Assembly: GCF_000090795.2 (NCBI RefSeq)
Contig: NW_003546528.1
Coordinates: 43,888-106,383 of the forward strand
Direction: 5' to 3'
Source of the DNA: Amphimedon queenslandica
Lineage: Eukaryota; Porifera; Demospongiae; Haplosclerida; Niphatidae
DNA length: 62,496 bases
Position 1 is the first letter of the stretch; each line of letters begins with the position of its first letter. The notes under the pieces are model-generated. The model searched no databases and was not told where the DNA came from. It saw only the letters and a list, made by a program, of their open reading frames with translations. Shown here piece after piece: positions 16,218 through 28,236 of this stretch. The translations under genes and the position numbers were made by a program.

Positions 16218-16990
16218 ATGTCGCCCTTTTCACTCTCTCTCCTTTTCCTTCTTTTTGGTGCTTCCTTTACTCAATTTAATAAAAAATGTCCCCCAGAATC
16301 TGTAAGAAAGTAGAGTCCACCTCTTAATTGTAATACTTTGTTTTGTTACAGGGTGAGAAACTGCTTGATAGGGACAATGTACTCCTGTTGACACAGCCTG
16401 ACTGTGACTACAGGGTAGCTATGGGGCCCAATGATAATGATCCTGAGTTCCTGGACATTTATTTAGAGGGTAGCAGACCAGGCTGGGTAGCTGTAGGTTT
16501 TTCATTGGATAGAGCAATGGTAGGTGGTTGTTGATGAATGATTTGTGTTATAAAGCACATGCTTCGGTGTGTGGTCAGACTTAAGTAGATACACTAATGC
16601 AAGTATAGTACCAAATTGAGTGAATTCTTTTTGCAGGCTAACTCTGATGTGTTGGGTTGCAAACAAGATGATTCTGGTAATGTTGGAGTCATTGATAGTT
16701 GGAATGGGGAGAATCCACCAAACAAGATAGACCCTACTCAAGAAGGAATGTGTAACTATTCATCATCTTATGTTGATGGAAAGTTCTCATGCAAGTAAGA
16801 TAATCTCTTGTAATTTTGATTTTTAATTTTTGTATTTAGTTTCAGTCGATACTATGACATCATCAATAAAGGCTTCGATTATAATCTTAACAACAGTTAT
16901 TATATTCTTTTAGGATGCAGTACCACAAAAAGTATATATAATATAATTATTATACATGTATACTTATCAATGTTTTTAGGTGACTTAAAT
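16218..16990 (+). CDS. Secreted DOMON-domain protein (copy 2), 3' end lost in assembly gap
   Basis: The signal exon starts at 16218 (MSPFSLSLLFLLFGASFTQF). DOMON exons at about 16351-16518, 16637-16795 and 16841-16931 follow, and the last visible coding reads GDLN just before the gap. It is very close to copies 1 and 3, including GNVGVIDSWNG and CNYSSSYVDGKFSC. No b561 exon appears between the gap and the next gene, so this is probably another short secreted form. That depends on the gap being small. Confidence 0.7.
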
Positions 16991-17000
16991 NNNNNNNNNN
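16991..17000. other. Assembly gap (10 N)
   Basis: Ten N bases interrupt DOMON copy 2. The true length is unknown, and the gap falls between near-identical tandem copies where assemblies often collapse. Confidence 1.
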
Positions 17001-17394
17001 GGGTGTGGTTAATAAAATGGCGCTTGAAGCATGCAGGCAACTTTAAGACTTATATCTCCACTCTGAGGATCATGTAGTGCGAGAAACAAGCAGGAGCAGA
17101 CAGGAATATGTTCTTCTAATGGTTGGCTATTTCTTTTTTTGCAGCTTTTTGACTTGGAATGAATATAAGGACGCAAGAATGCCTACTTGGTGCTAAGCAC
17201 CATGCTATGTAAACATACGCACTGTGGTATCACAGATTATAGGCACGTTAGACACTCTCCCTAAATAATTATCCACTCTTGATATTATTAGTGTGTAATA
17301 ATAGTATAATTTCCGTATATTTACTAAATTCCCGTATATTTACTACAAACACCAGCCCCTCCTCTCCTATCCTGCAGATATCTGGAAAGTGATA
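17001..17394. other. Intergenic with duplicated promoter sequence
   Basis: Bases 17280-17394 closely match the 110 bp before DOMON copy 2 (about 16130-16217), including GTGTGTAATA, TTTCCGTA and CCAGCCCCTCC, so the promoter was duplicated with the gene. TCCGTATA occurs at 17312 with a one-mismatch repeat just after. Bases 17001-17280 may hold the end of copy 2, which I cannot place. Confidence 0.6.
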
Positions 17395-19488
17395 ATGTCG
17401 CCCCTTTCTGTCTCTCTCCTTCTCCTTCTCTTTGGTGCTTCCTTTGCTCAATTTAATAAAAAATGTCCCCCAGAATCTGTAAGAAGATTAAGTCCACCTC
17501 TTTATTGTAATATTTTGTTTTATTGCAGAGTGAGAGTTTGCTTGATAGAGATGATGTACTAGAGTTGACACAGAATGACTGTGACTACAGGGTAGTAATG
17601 GGATCCAATGATAATGATCCTGACTTTCTGGACATTTATTTAGAGGGCAACAGGGCAGGCTGGGTAGCTGTAGGTTTTTCATTGGATAGAGCAATGGTAG
17701 GTGGTTGCCATTTGTGCTATATATAATGCACATGTTCTATATTGTGGTCAGAGTTAAGTAGATACATCTATCATGCAAGTTTTAGGACAATCATTGTACC
17801 AAATTGAGTCAATTCTCTCTGCAGGGTCACTCTGATGTAATGGGTTGCAAACAGGATGAATCTGGTAATGTTGGAGTCATTGATAGTTGGAATGGAGTCA
17901 ATCCATCACTCGCAAACAAGATAGACCCAAATCAAGAAGGAATGTGTAACTATTCCTCATCTTATGCTGATGGAAAGTTCTCATGCTAGTAAGACAATCT
18001 TGTATTTTTACATTTTTAATTTTTGTATTCAGTTTTAGTCGATATTATGGCGTCATTAATGAAGGATTTGATTATGATCTTCACAATCGTTATTATATCC
18101 TTCTAGGATGCAGCACCACAAAGAGTATATCAATTTAATGTTATTTCATTAATTATTATTCATGTTTTCCATAGGTGACTTAGATGTTAATTTCCCTTAC
18201 CACCAGCCAAACTTCCCAGCAATATCAGATTCGATGCTTCATCCGTTTGGAAATGGTACAGACACAGCCAGTGGAAAACCAACCTTTGAAAAGAGAATGA
18301 TCAGAGCTCATGGTAAGTGATCATTAATACACTTCCCTCTAATGCTAGTCTCTATTCTCCAGGAGTATTAATGGTGATAGCATACCCAGTGTTGCTCCTA
18401 ACTGCAGTCTTCTTTGCTGCCTGGATGAAGCCAACAATGCCTAAGATGTGGTTCCAGGTTCATCGAGCACTGACTTTAGCTTCTCTGGTTGTTTCACTGA
18501 CTGCATTTGCTGTTGTTTTCATAGCCAATAAGAACAATCCAACACCTGGCATTATTAACCTTCATGACTGTGTAAGCTCTCACATGATTCTATTCCTAAC
18601 ACAACTATTATCTGCTCTTGCTAACACACACACACACACACTGATGCTGCACATTGCATTCTTCTGTAGGGAACTAAAACTACTCACTTTGCGTTTGGTA
18701 TAATTGCAGTGTTTCTTCACGTCCTTAATGTAAGTATTATTCATTATTGATTCAATCTTATTGTGCATTCATTCCCTTCATTAGCCTCTCATTGCTATAA
18801 TTAGATGCAAACCAGACAACCCAAAGTAAGTCAATACCTCATTATTATTATTAAATGATTTATTATACTCACTAGTCGATGGATATTCAATTTGGTTCAT
18901 GGTGCTGGGATTGGTCTATTGACTGAAATCATTGGATGTTAGTTCACTATAATTACTATTATTATTATTATTTATTATTTATTATTATTATTATTATTAA
19001 TAGTGATCAACATTGGACTGGGTGCTGCTATATTCCAGACCAACTGTGCCACTGTTAGCAGTACTAATGTCATGCTATGGCTCTATATTGCATGGATAGT
19101 CATTGTACTGGGAACCCAGTCCTTCCTCTACATATACTTCACATACAAGGCACTCAGGGGAGAGGGTATGTCACTATTTATTAATCATTACTTTTATGAT
19201 TTATTATTATTATTATTATTAGTTGATAATGCCCCATTGCTTGTTAAAGTCCTGCTTACTAAAATTATAATACGATCCAGTTATCAAAGTTTGAATGAAG
19301 ACACCAAAAGTGACCCAGAAGAGTCCAAAGCAGTACGTTACTCTTATAATATTAAGTATCAACTAATGATTTCTTATTTCCAACAGGATAATGTTATACG
19401 CTACAGTGTACTCTGCTTCCAGTTAGCCACCACACTGATAATAGCTCTCATTATGATTGTCTTCATTATTGACCTGGACTTTGAGTAG
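17395..19488 (+). CDS. DOMON-cytochrome b561 ferric-chelate reductase-like (FRRS1/SDR2 type)
   Basis: This is the full-length member of the cluster. The signal exon starts at 17395 (MSPLSVSLLLLLFGASFAQF). A DOMON domain follows in exons 17529-17696, 17825-17988, 18034-18124 and 18176-18311. A b561 core comes next in about seven exons. Hydrophobic helices include VIAYPVLLLTAVFFAAWM, the VSLTAFAVVFIA helix, FGIIAVFLHVL and ALIMIVFIIDLDFE at the C-terminus. Candidate heme histidines are in FQVHRAL, NLHDC, TTHFAF, VFLHVL and LVHGAG. The family moves electrons across membranes, from cytosolic ascorbate to ferric iron or other acceptors. It is convergent with the TBC gene. Confidence 0.87.
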
Positions 19489-19773
19489 CTATTTTATTGT
19501 TATTATTAATAAAATGACAATAACAATTATTATTATTATTTAATGTTATTATTATTTTGCTATCATTCTGGCTTTTTGCTGATTTTTGCTAGCACCTGTT
19601 GTTCTGTTAAAGGTCTATTTCTTTAAAACTCTTTTTAATGCTTTGCCGGCAGTATGAGTAGAAGAGACTCTCAGCTTTCGACAATACAGCATTGATATTC
19701 ATTTTATTAGACAAACTAAAGAATGAAATAGAAATGATATTCAGGGCTTGGCTCAAGTTACATGTGCATGTTC

Positions 19774-20130
19774 TTACTTGTTCAAGCAGCCGTATATACT
19801 AGCAGCATCATTATCAACTGAAACCGACTGCTTGTTCAAAATTAAAATGGCAACACAAATGAACACGTCAAAACTGTACTCTGTATTGACTGTAGCATCA
19901 GCTGATCGAACCTCACCATCTTAAAACAACAAACCAACAAATATTATTATTTACTTGTTTATTATTATTTGTTTATTTACCTTCTGCTGCAAATTCTTCA
20001 GCTGCTGCTTTATCAAGTTCCTTGAGTGCCCGGTGACTTGAGAGTGTCAAGTAATGACTCGATATTACCTCAAGCAACCGAAGACTGTCTGAGAAACTAA
20101 ACTCCCTTTTAAAATCTAACAATAGCCACC

Positions 20131-20180
<50 letters not shown>

Positions 20181-21328
20181 TAATAATACTTAACCTGTGA
20201 CAGAATAGATAATCGTTACATTCTGATTCTTGAAAGAATTTATGTAATTCTTCATCCATTTCTTTTAATAACATTGGGACCAGCACTACAAATAGTTTGA
20301 TAAATAAATAAATAAGGTTGGTTGCACGTGTAACTTTACATACATATTTTATTCATCATCGTCTCTTCAATGAAGTCGTGTCTCTTAATGTGCATATAAT
20401 TACAGAACATCCAGTAACTGTCAACCTCAGAGTCCGTCACCACCAGAAACCGAGAGAGGATGTCATTCATCCCCTGACAGTACCCAATGTCTAATGGTTC
20501 ATGATAAGGTTATAGTAATGGTCTCCTCCTCTTACCTGGATGAAATAAAGCATAAATGTGTAATAACCTGTGGACTTTCCTCAAATTTCTTTTATGACTA
20601 CAAAATACAATTAAAATATAATAATCAATGATAATGCTAATAATGATCCAGTACCTGAAGTAGTGCATTGTTCGGTCGGTTCTCTTAACGTCTCTCAGTA
20701 TCACTCGTTTGCTCTTGGGATAGGACCCCATGAGGTCCACTGGCTGTCTCGTTGCATAGACACTGGAGGGGAACTCAAGTATTGCCAATAAAGAGGTACT
20801 CTCAGTGTCAAGAGGCGTGGCCATACTGTCCGTCCTTCGTAAGACCTTGTTGCAGTGAGGACAGGTTTCAGGAGTCAGGTGATCAGGGAGGGTGTGGTCA
20901 GGATGGGTCTGGTCTGCTGGTTCTTGAGGAGTGGGTGGAGCTTGAGGTATAGACCGGTCCATGAGCGTAACCTGCTCAGCAAAACTATACACCAAAGACT
21001 TGACAGCTGGAGAAAAGAAGGTCATTCAAATAATGAAACAAATTTAGGGAGCTAGGTCAATATAACTACAAATGGTAGACTTAAGGGCTCCTAGGGCTAA
21101 ATACGAGAGACTAAAAGTCTCCTAAACTCCCTCTAGACCCAACAGTAATTCATTATCCAGTACCTTTCTCTTCGGTGTTTTCATCATCTGAACTCAATAG
21201 GTACTCCAGTGGGTCTGAGCTGGGCTCTTCATCAGGTAGATTGACTGTTTTATCAAGAACCACCCAACGATCATGTAATGCCTTGTACTTGGCCCTATTC
21301 TCTAGATCAATGGTCTTCTGCTCCCTAA

Positions 21329-21380
<52 letters not shown>

Positions 21381-21931
21381 GCTCACCTGTGGGTTGAGTT
21401 GAAAGGATAAATTTGAAATAAAAACTTCCAAATATGAGGACGCCATGAAGCAGTTACCCCTCCTGAGGAAAGAGAACAATACACACTACAATAATGAAGC
21501 ACTGTATTCATGGTACATGTACTTATGTTGTGGCGAAAGTTTGAACTGATTCCAATCAAAATTGGATTTTTTAGGAATTTTAAAAGTTACCTCAAAATTG
21601 TGACTGAGCTATTCTGAGCCCCGCCCACTTTCATTGAGTTGTGGGGTAAATGTGCAATCAGCAGTTAAACAAACAATAATACACAAACAATGGACACTAA
21701 ACAATTGCACTCCATACCTTCAAATAGTGATTTCCTCAGTTTAGCCTCCTTAACAAGTCTCCCGTCATCATCAAAGAGTGACAGGCACTCCTGGTGCTCC
21801 AGGGGAACGTAGCTCTTCCTCTCGGCCTCTTCTTCACCTCCTCTCTCCTCTAATGGCGGCTCGGCCGGAGGCTCTAGCGTTAAGTGAGTCCATGAGTCTT
21901 CGTTAAATTCCTCTTCCTCTTTGGTAGCCAT
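19774..21931 (-). CDS. TBC-domain Rab GTPase-activating protein (TBC1D15/16/17-like)
   Basis: ATG at 21931 starts an acidic N-terminus, then the TBC entry LRKSLFEG...ASWRPHIWKFL. The catalytic arginine finger is ILRDVKR in RVILRDVKRTDRTMHYFR, matching IxxDxxR. The glutamine finger is DIGYCQGMNDIL, matching YxQ. CHRWLLLDFKREFSFSD and YSFDVFICVAIL complete the domain. About 150 residues, including a CPHC motif and Pro-rich sequence, are inserted between the first TBC helices and the arginine finger. The protein ends soon after the TBC core at YGCLNK. The Rab target is unknown, but a Rab8 gene lies about 7 kb upstream. Confidence 0.85.
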
Positions 21932-22079
21932 TTTGATTTAATAATTAGCCACGCCCTTTACTTGCGCGTTAATTAGAATTTTACAAAACCCCTCCTGCTT
22001 TTATTTAACCCTTTTCTCACTATATTAATTTTATAAAGAACTGGGTTTTTAATAAGTCCTTGTGTGTTATATCGATACA
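21932..22079. promoter_or_regulatory. Bidirectional promoter, TBC GAP / NELF-A
   Basis: Only 148 bp separate the two divergent start codons. The interval is AT-rich with a GCCACGCCC box near 21950 and pyrimidine-rich patches. No other feature is visible. Confidence 0.6.
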
Positions 22080-22764
22080 ATGGCTAGTTCAGAGCAGGAC
22101 GAGGCCCTCCAGTATTTATTGAGTAAGCTTCAGAGTGATGACGGGTGGTCCTGCGCTAATCTGGCCTGGAATAAGGACAGGCTAACAGTCATTGCTGATC
22201 AGTTTTCTAATTTTGATGGAGGAGTGAAGAGCAAGCTCCTCCTCTCATTCCTTGCAATGTCTCCTCGTGTCATTGCCAGCTGTAGGGACGAGATGTTTAA
22301 ACTCCTCAGGCTAGCTCGACGGTGAGTGGGTGGGTGTGTTCGTTATTTTGATATTAATAGTAGACGTCATTAAAGGAGTGATTATTAATTATTATTAATT
22401 AGTGACAGTGATGAGTGGGTGCGGTTATTAGCATCAGTCCTTGGTTCCTTTCCATCTGATCAGCTCATCACATTGGATGATGACTCCACAGCTAGTGATA
22501 TACTAACAGAGCTGTCGGACACTAGTAAGGACCATTGGGCTACTCCTTCACCTCTAGTAACTCCCTCCCTCTCTCTCTCTCTCCTCCAGTCTCTTCTGTT
22601 AATGGTTCCTATTCTTGTCCTCAAGAGTTGTCTTATCTAAGTTCAACTGTTCTTAATGAATATATTAATTACAGTCCAACTAATAGTAATCATTTCAATT
22701 TGAGACAAAGACCAAAAACATCTTCTCAATTAAGAACTGACGTACTTCACAGAGGTATTAATTA

Positions 22765-22811
<47 letters not shown>

Positions 22812-24147
22812 GCTGAGATTGATTATGCTCAAGCTGGTTCATTAATTCGTGATAGAATGCTCCAGAGACAGCCATCAACTGGTCAGTAGTAGCCATTACT
22901 CTAAGCTCAGCTCACTCTCCTTCCTTTAGGTTCCAAATCATTCGTCTCATTGCCCCAGAGACTCTCCTCATCTGTTCCCATTAAAACTGGACTAATGCAG
23001 AGGAGGCACAGGCAGAAAGGAACTAAAGTACATTTTAAATATTAGAAATATTAATGACCCCCCGGGGCCCCCTCTAGTTATTGGAAATTGATGAAGTACC
23101 TTTGGCTGGTCGCAGGAAAAGAAAATCAAGTGGTATGTTAATTAACTATAACTTAATAACTATTAATAACTAGTGCTTGATGTTGATACTCCGACTAACA
23201 AGAAACTGGCCACACCCACTGGAGCTAGTCCACTTGTTGCTATGGCAACACCTCCATTAGCGGAGGCCACGCCCACAGAGGGTGGGGCTCCTACCCCAGA
23301 CTATGCTGCAGCCCTGACCAATGATGATAGCTCAATACAGCCACACCTCTCCTCTTATAGCGGAGGGTTCTTCCCTAGCACTCCTCTATCAGCAAAGTCT
23401 CTCTCCTCTCCTTTGAAATCACCCGACAAACCTAAAATTAAACCCGTTAGTGTTTCCATGGCAACTGTTGCTAAGACGCCAGCAAGTGCTGAGTCATCAT
23501 TTTCAGCTGAAGTGATTCAGTCGATACTAACCAACACTAGCATACAGACCACACCTACTGAGCCACACCCCTCAACTACCACTCAACAGCAAAGCCTCCT
23601 TGAGGAGAGACAGAGACTCTTACAGCAAATGACCACACCCACTCAAACCACTAACCCTATTGCGCAACCCGTTGCTAAGCAACCAACAAATCGTCTTAAA
23701 TTGAGCGTAAGCAGTTATCAAGTAGTTTATTAATTATTCCGTTTCTATAGCGACAGCAATTAGCGGTGGCCCAGGAGATATTTAGGGAGGCTCCTCACTT
23801 GAACAAGCAGCAGAAGGCACTGATACTAGCCTTCATGGCTGGATCAAGAGGTAACATACTCTTAACTTTAAATTGAGACTGTATCCACTAGTAGAGGGAG
23901 GGATGTCTTTTAAAGTGATACACAAAATGATTATTAGTTTAGTAATGTCTTTCTTTACACAGACAATCCTCTCCCTGGTCATGATGTTATATCATTAAAA
24001 CTGAATCAGCGCCAGCAGCAGGAGTTCACCACCAGCAGTGAAGGAGAGAAGACCCTCCGGACAGTACAACTGGAAACGATATTTGAGATGAACTACAACA
24101 CAGGACAATGGAGGAAGCTTCAAGTTAAGAGACCGTTGACATCTTAG
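22080..24147 (+). CDS. NELFA: Negative elongation factor A
   Basis: The N-terminal region (MASSEQDEALQYLLSKLQSD, then LLLSFLAMSPRV) matches the NELF-A N-terminal domain. EWVRLLASVLGSFP is the conserved second exon start. LKLLEIDEVPLAGRRKRK corresponds to the KLLDISELDMV segment, and TPDYAAAL is shared with the human protein. The C-terminus carries QEIFREAPHLNKQQKALILA, FMAGSR and FEMNYNTGQWRKLQ. Ser/Thr/Pro-rich linkers join these. NELF holds RNA polymerase II in promoter-proximal pause. I use the ATG at 22080 rather than the in-frame ATG at 22062 because MASS matches the family start. There are eight or so exons with very short introns. Confidence 0.92.
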
Positions 24148-24420
24148 TGATAGTCCATGCTGTTTGTTATAAATTATCATGAAAGAAATCAAATAATGAC
24201 ACACCAACAACTAGTGTTTAAGAAATGATAGCACCATTACTAATTCATTCCATGGTGCCATTGTTTTAAGAAGTCAATATAACCTCTGCCTCATGATAGC
24301 TAGGGGAGGATGTAATGTGACTGGCTCAGAACTGTATGAATATGAATTACTAATGAGATTTTTAACTATAATAAATTACTGGCAGTAACAACTAGTTAAT
24401 AATAAGTTATTATTAATGAG

Positions 24421-25325
24421 TCAATCAGTATCCTGATCAGAATCAGAGTCAGAGTGAATACAATACTTGAGGAATGAGTACTGGGGCCCGTTATTGGTAC
24501 GGAGAGGGTTCTTCAAAGGATGGACCAACTGGAAACTCATCATTTGAAAGGACTTGATGATACTCTTCCGCTGAGGGTCAGGCAGTGCCACTGGTATGAG
24601 GCAATACACCGTGAGGACATTAATACTCTCGGCATAATCTAACAGTGATGTCAAACTAGACAAGAAATAATAATAATAATAATAATAATAATGATTTTAG
24701 TTGATTTTCTGTCTTTGGCAGGTTTCAAATTGAGCATGTACACAGAGTGAGTGGTTCAAAATGGCCCGTGGGATTTATTTGGCCAATGATTATTCAACTA
24801 GGAAAAGGACCAGCTGTACAATACTTACAATTGAGTGCTGAAAGAGGACAGGTTCTTAGTATCAAGATAAAAGAAGAAGGTATCTTCAACATGAAGGACT
24901 CTTAAAGACAGGTTGACCCCACCCTCCTTCCCTCCGGGGGGACAGAGAGAGAACTTGAATACTGAGAAAGACGACTCCTGATCCAAATACAGTGAGTGCT
25001 GGAGGAGAGACAGTAACATGAAGCAATGGCTGACAATCAAACATCATGATAATACAACAAGAAACTAGTGCCCACCCACACACAATAATTAATGCACTAA
25101 CCAGGAGTCGTCTATAAGCTAAATTATCATCATCATCAGCTTCTTCCCCACCCTCTAATGTAAAGTCATCAATACAAATGGTCCAGGAACCACCTTCTGG
25201 AACCACTGTGGATATGACTGGAGGGGGCGGGGCTAGGGGTGGAGCATAATTTAATTATGGTAATTAATGGCTATATCACTACCTCTGATCTTTTCTGTAA
25301 ATTTTGTTTCTCGTTTCGAGGACAT
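24421..25325 (-). CDS. Antizyme-like protein (tentative)
   Basis: Four exons join in one frame: 25311-25325 region (MSSKRETKFTEKIR), about 25099-25223, 24831-24988 and 24421-24658. The C-terminal half resembles the ornithine decarboxylase antizyme domain. A beta strand (DTFFFYLD) is followed by LTSLLDYAE, matching the LLExAE signature, then a strand with VYCLIP, an Arg (PQRKSIIKSF), and MMSFQLVHP aligned with LGFEIVRP. The tail is acidic (HSDSDSDQDTD). Antizymes bind ornithine decarboxylase and normally need a +1 frameshift, but I see no TCC-TGA shift site and the frame is continuous. The antizyme lysine is also absent. It may be a diverged relative or another fold, so the assignment is weak. 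Confidence 0.45.
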
Positions 25326-25652
25326 CTCGAGTGTTTTTCAAAAACTTGAGGCAACTGGTACTGATTTATTATAAAGTGTTTATTATTAACAATGGCGGCG
25401 GGTGCTTCTCTTGAAAGAGGTGTTCTTTTAATGACAGACTGGACTGATCCAGTGAAATACGGGCTCACGTAGCCTGCCAGATTACTACAGACAGATCAAG
25501 GTGCAGAATACCTTCCAATAAAGACAGAGCTTCTTTTACAAACAGACACAATTCGCCTTCCTCTGTCTCTGATGCAAGGGCTTAAGTCACGTGATCCTTT
25601 GTTTGTTGGATCACGTGATCTCTTGCAAGTTTGAAGGTGTGGCTGGTTCAAG
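25326..25652. promoter_or_regulatory. Bidirectional promoter, antizyme-like / COMMD4
   Basis: This is a 327-bp divergent interval. It contains two CACGTGATC E-boxes in inverted arrangement at about 25588 and 25613, 25 bp apart. The reverse frame through 25326-25468 is open but lacks an ATG. Confidence 0.55.
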
Positions 25653-27473
25653 ATGGTGGGTTGGAAGCATTAGTTTCTATTATCATTATCATTTTATTTT
25701 AATAGAAATTCAGGTTTTGTGGAGACCTAGACTGCCCTGATTGGCTCTTGGCTGAGATCAGTACACTCTCAAAGCTAGTAAACTCTTAATTTTATTATTT
25801 TATTCTATTTTTGTTATTTGCAGACATCAATTAAAATGAAACAGCTTTGTGGTGAAGTCCTGAAGGATCTTTTGACTGGAGACCTTAATGTAAGTATACT
25901 TATATACAAGTAAATGTGCTCTGTTGAAAGTTTGAACTAATTCTGATTTCAATTTTTCAAGTTACAGCGATTTTAAGAAAATGCCAAAAATCTGAAAAAT
26001 ACCTAAGGCTATAGCCCATGGTTTTTTCCAAAAAATAGCTAAAAAATCACACCCAATTTTTATTACATTTTCTGATACATATTGATGTCCTTATGCTGTG
26101 TAGAAAGTTTGAGCTGATTCCGGCTTCAATTTTTCAAGTTACGGCCATTTTAAGAAAATGCCAAAAATCTGAAAAATACCCAAGGCTATAGTCCATGGTT
26201 TTTTCCAAAAAATGGCTCCAAAATCATCCCAAATTTTTATTACATTTTCTGATACATATTGATGTCCTTATGCTGTGTAGAAAGTTTGAGCTGATTCCGG
26301 CTTCAATTTTTCAAGTTACAACTATTTTAAGAAAATGCCAAAAATCTGAAAAATACCCAAGGCTATAGTCCATGGTTTTTTCCAAAAAATGGCTCCAAAA
26401 TCACTCCAAATTTTTATTACATTTTCTGATACATATTGATGTCCTTATGCTGTGTAGAAAGTTTGAGCTGATTCCGGCTTCAATTTTTCAAGTTACAACT
26501 ATTTTAAGAAAATGCCAAAAATCTGAAAAATACCCAAGGCTATAGTCCATTTAAATCGGGTCATCACCCTCAAATCTCATTGAAAAAGATACGGTAATTT
26601 ACATGGTTTTTTCCAAAAAATGGCCAAAAAATCACCCCAAATTTTTATTACATTTTCTAATACATATTGACATCCTAATGCTGTGTAGAAAGTTTGAGCT
26701 GATTCCGACTTCAATTTTTCAAGTTACAGCCATTTTAAGAAAATGCCAAAATTTTGAAAATACCAAGGCTATAGCCCATGGTTTTTTTCCAAAAAATGGC
26801 CAGAAAATCACCCCAAATTTTTATTACATTTTCTAATACATATTGACATCCTTATGCTGTGTAGAAAGTTTGAGCTGATTCCGACTTCAATTTTTCAAGT
26901 TACAGCCATTTTAAGAAAATGCCAAAATTTTGAAAATACCCAAGGCTATAGCCCATGGTTTTTTTCCAAAAAATGGCCAGAAAATCACACCAAATTTTTA
27001 TTACATTTTCTGATACATATTGATGTCCTTATGCTGTGTAGAAAGTTTGAGCTGATTCCGGCTTCAATTTTTCAAGTTACAACTATTTTAAGAAAATGCC
27101 AAAATTTTGAAAATACCAAGGCTATAGCCCATGGTTTTTTTCCAAAAAATGGCCAGAAAATCACACCAAATTTTTATTACATTTTCTGATACATATTGAT
27201 GTCCTTATGCTGTGTAGAAAGTTTGAGCTGATTCCGACTTCAATTTTTCAAGTTACGGCCATTTTAAGAAAATGCCAAAATTTTGAAAATACCCAAGGCT
27301 ATAGCCCATGGTTTTTTCCAAAAAATGGCCAAAAAATCACACCCAATTTTTATTACATTTTCTGATACATATTGATGTCTAAAGTTCTAATTGTTATGTT
27401 TTATGTGTTTTATAGTATGAACAAGTAGAGAAGTGGACTTCAGCAAGATATGGTAATAATAATAGTCTGTGTG

Positions 27474-27550
<77 letters not shown>

Positions 27551-28169
27551 GTTATAATTACTTTATTTAGAGGAGTCCGATATCAAAGCAGCTGTTGCAG
27601 CATTAGCTTTTATAATGTCGAGTGCAGCAAAGTTCAATGTTGATAGTGACTCACTTGGTAATGAACTACAGCAGCTGGGGCTGCCTAAAGGTACAGGAGG
27701 GCCAGTGGGTGTGGCTAATAATATCAATAATGATAGAGAATGTTGGGTCTTTGTGTAAAGTGTACTCTGAGAGTTTAGTCCAGCTCCAGGACTCACTGAA
27801 GGGAAGGAGTTTAAGAGGTTAGGAATGAGATAAAGTTTTACCTGATTACCCGTAGAAATTTTATCCTTAAAGTTTACAAATTAGATTCAGTGGATTGGAG
27901 AGTTGACTATATACTGAGCTCAAGTAGTTTGCAAGTATGAATATTAATGAGTAATTAATTAATTCATTGATTGATTGATTAGGATATTAATGAACCATCG
28001 GTTCAATTAAAACTAACCTCCACAGCTGGTGATTCACTGGCATTCAGCGTTGATGGAGACCAGTTTCGTGTATTACTTAAAGGTGAGGTTTTAATCATTT
28101 AAAAATAATTATCATTAATTTAAATTTGAAGATTTAAAACAAGCTCGACAGTTAATGGAAAATCTTTAA
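25653..28169 (+). CDS. COMMD4: COMM domain-containing protein 4
   Basis: The protein reads [20 protein letters not shown], then [42 protein letters not shown], and a C-terminal COMM domain with [12 protein letters not shown] and [18 protein letters not shown]. This tracks vertebrate COMMD4 end to end. COMMD proteins form the heterodecameric Commander complex that recycles endosomal cargo with CCC/retriever. The initiator ATG at 25653 is followed at once by a GT donor, so exon 1 contributes only methionine. A 1.5-kb satellite-filled intron separates GDLN from the next exon at about 27417. Confidence 0.93.
25905..27385. repeat. 176-bp intronic satellite, about eight units
   Basis: Units are spaced 176-177 bp, judged from the recurring TATGCTGTGTAGAAAGTTTG at about 26093, 26270, 26447, 26678, 26854, 27031 and 27207. 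One interval is longer by about 55 bp. The array fills intron 3 of COMMD4. It shares a block of about 60 bp (TTTTTATTACATTTTCTGAT through GTTTGAGCTGATTCC) with the palindrome-bearing repeats elsewhere in the window. Confidence 0.9.
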
Positions 28170-28236
28170 TTGTTACTGAATATTATAATTAATTAATTAG
28201 TTAATTAATTGGGTGTGGTTATTAATATTAATAATG

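Noticed and set aside
25326..25468. Extended N-terminus for the antizyme-like gene
   Set aside because: This frame has no ATG (it begins GTG) and, joined to exon 2, meets a stop after about 25 codons.
26603..27189. Open frames of 77 and 111 codons on the plus strand
   Set aside because: They are repeats of the 176-bp satellite and contain the same peptide several times. They lie in a COMMD4 intron.
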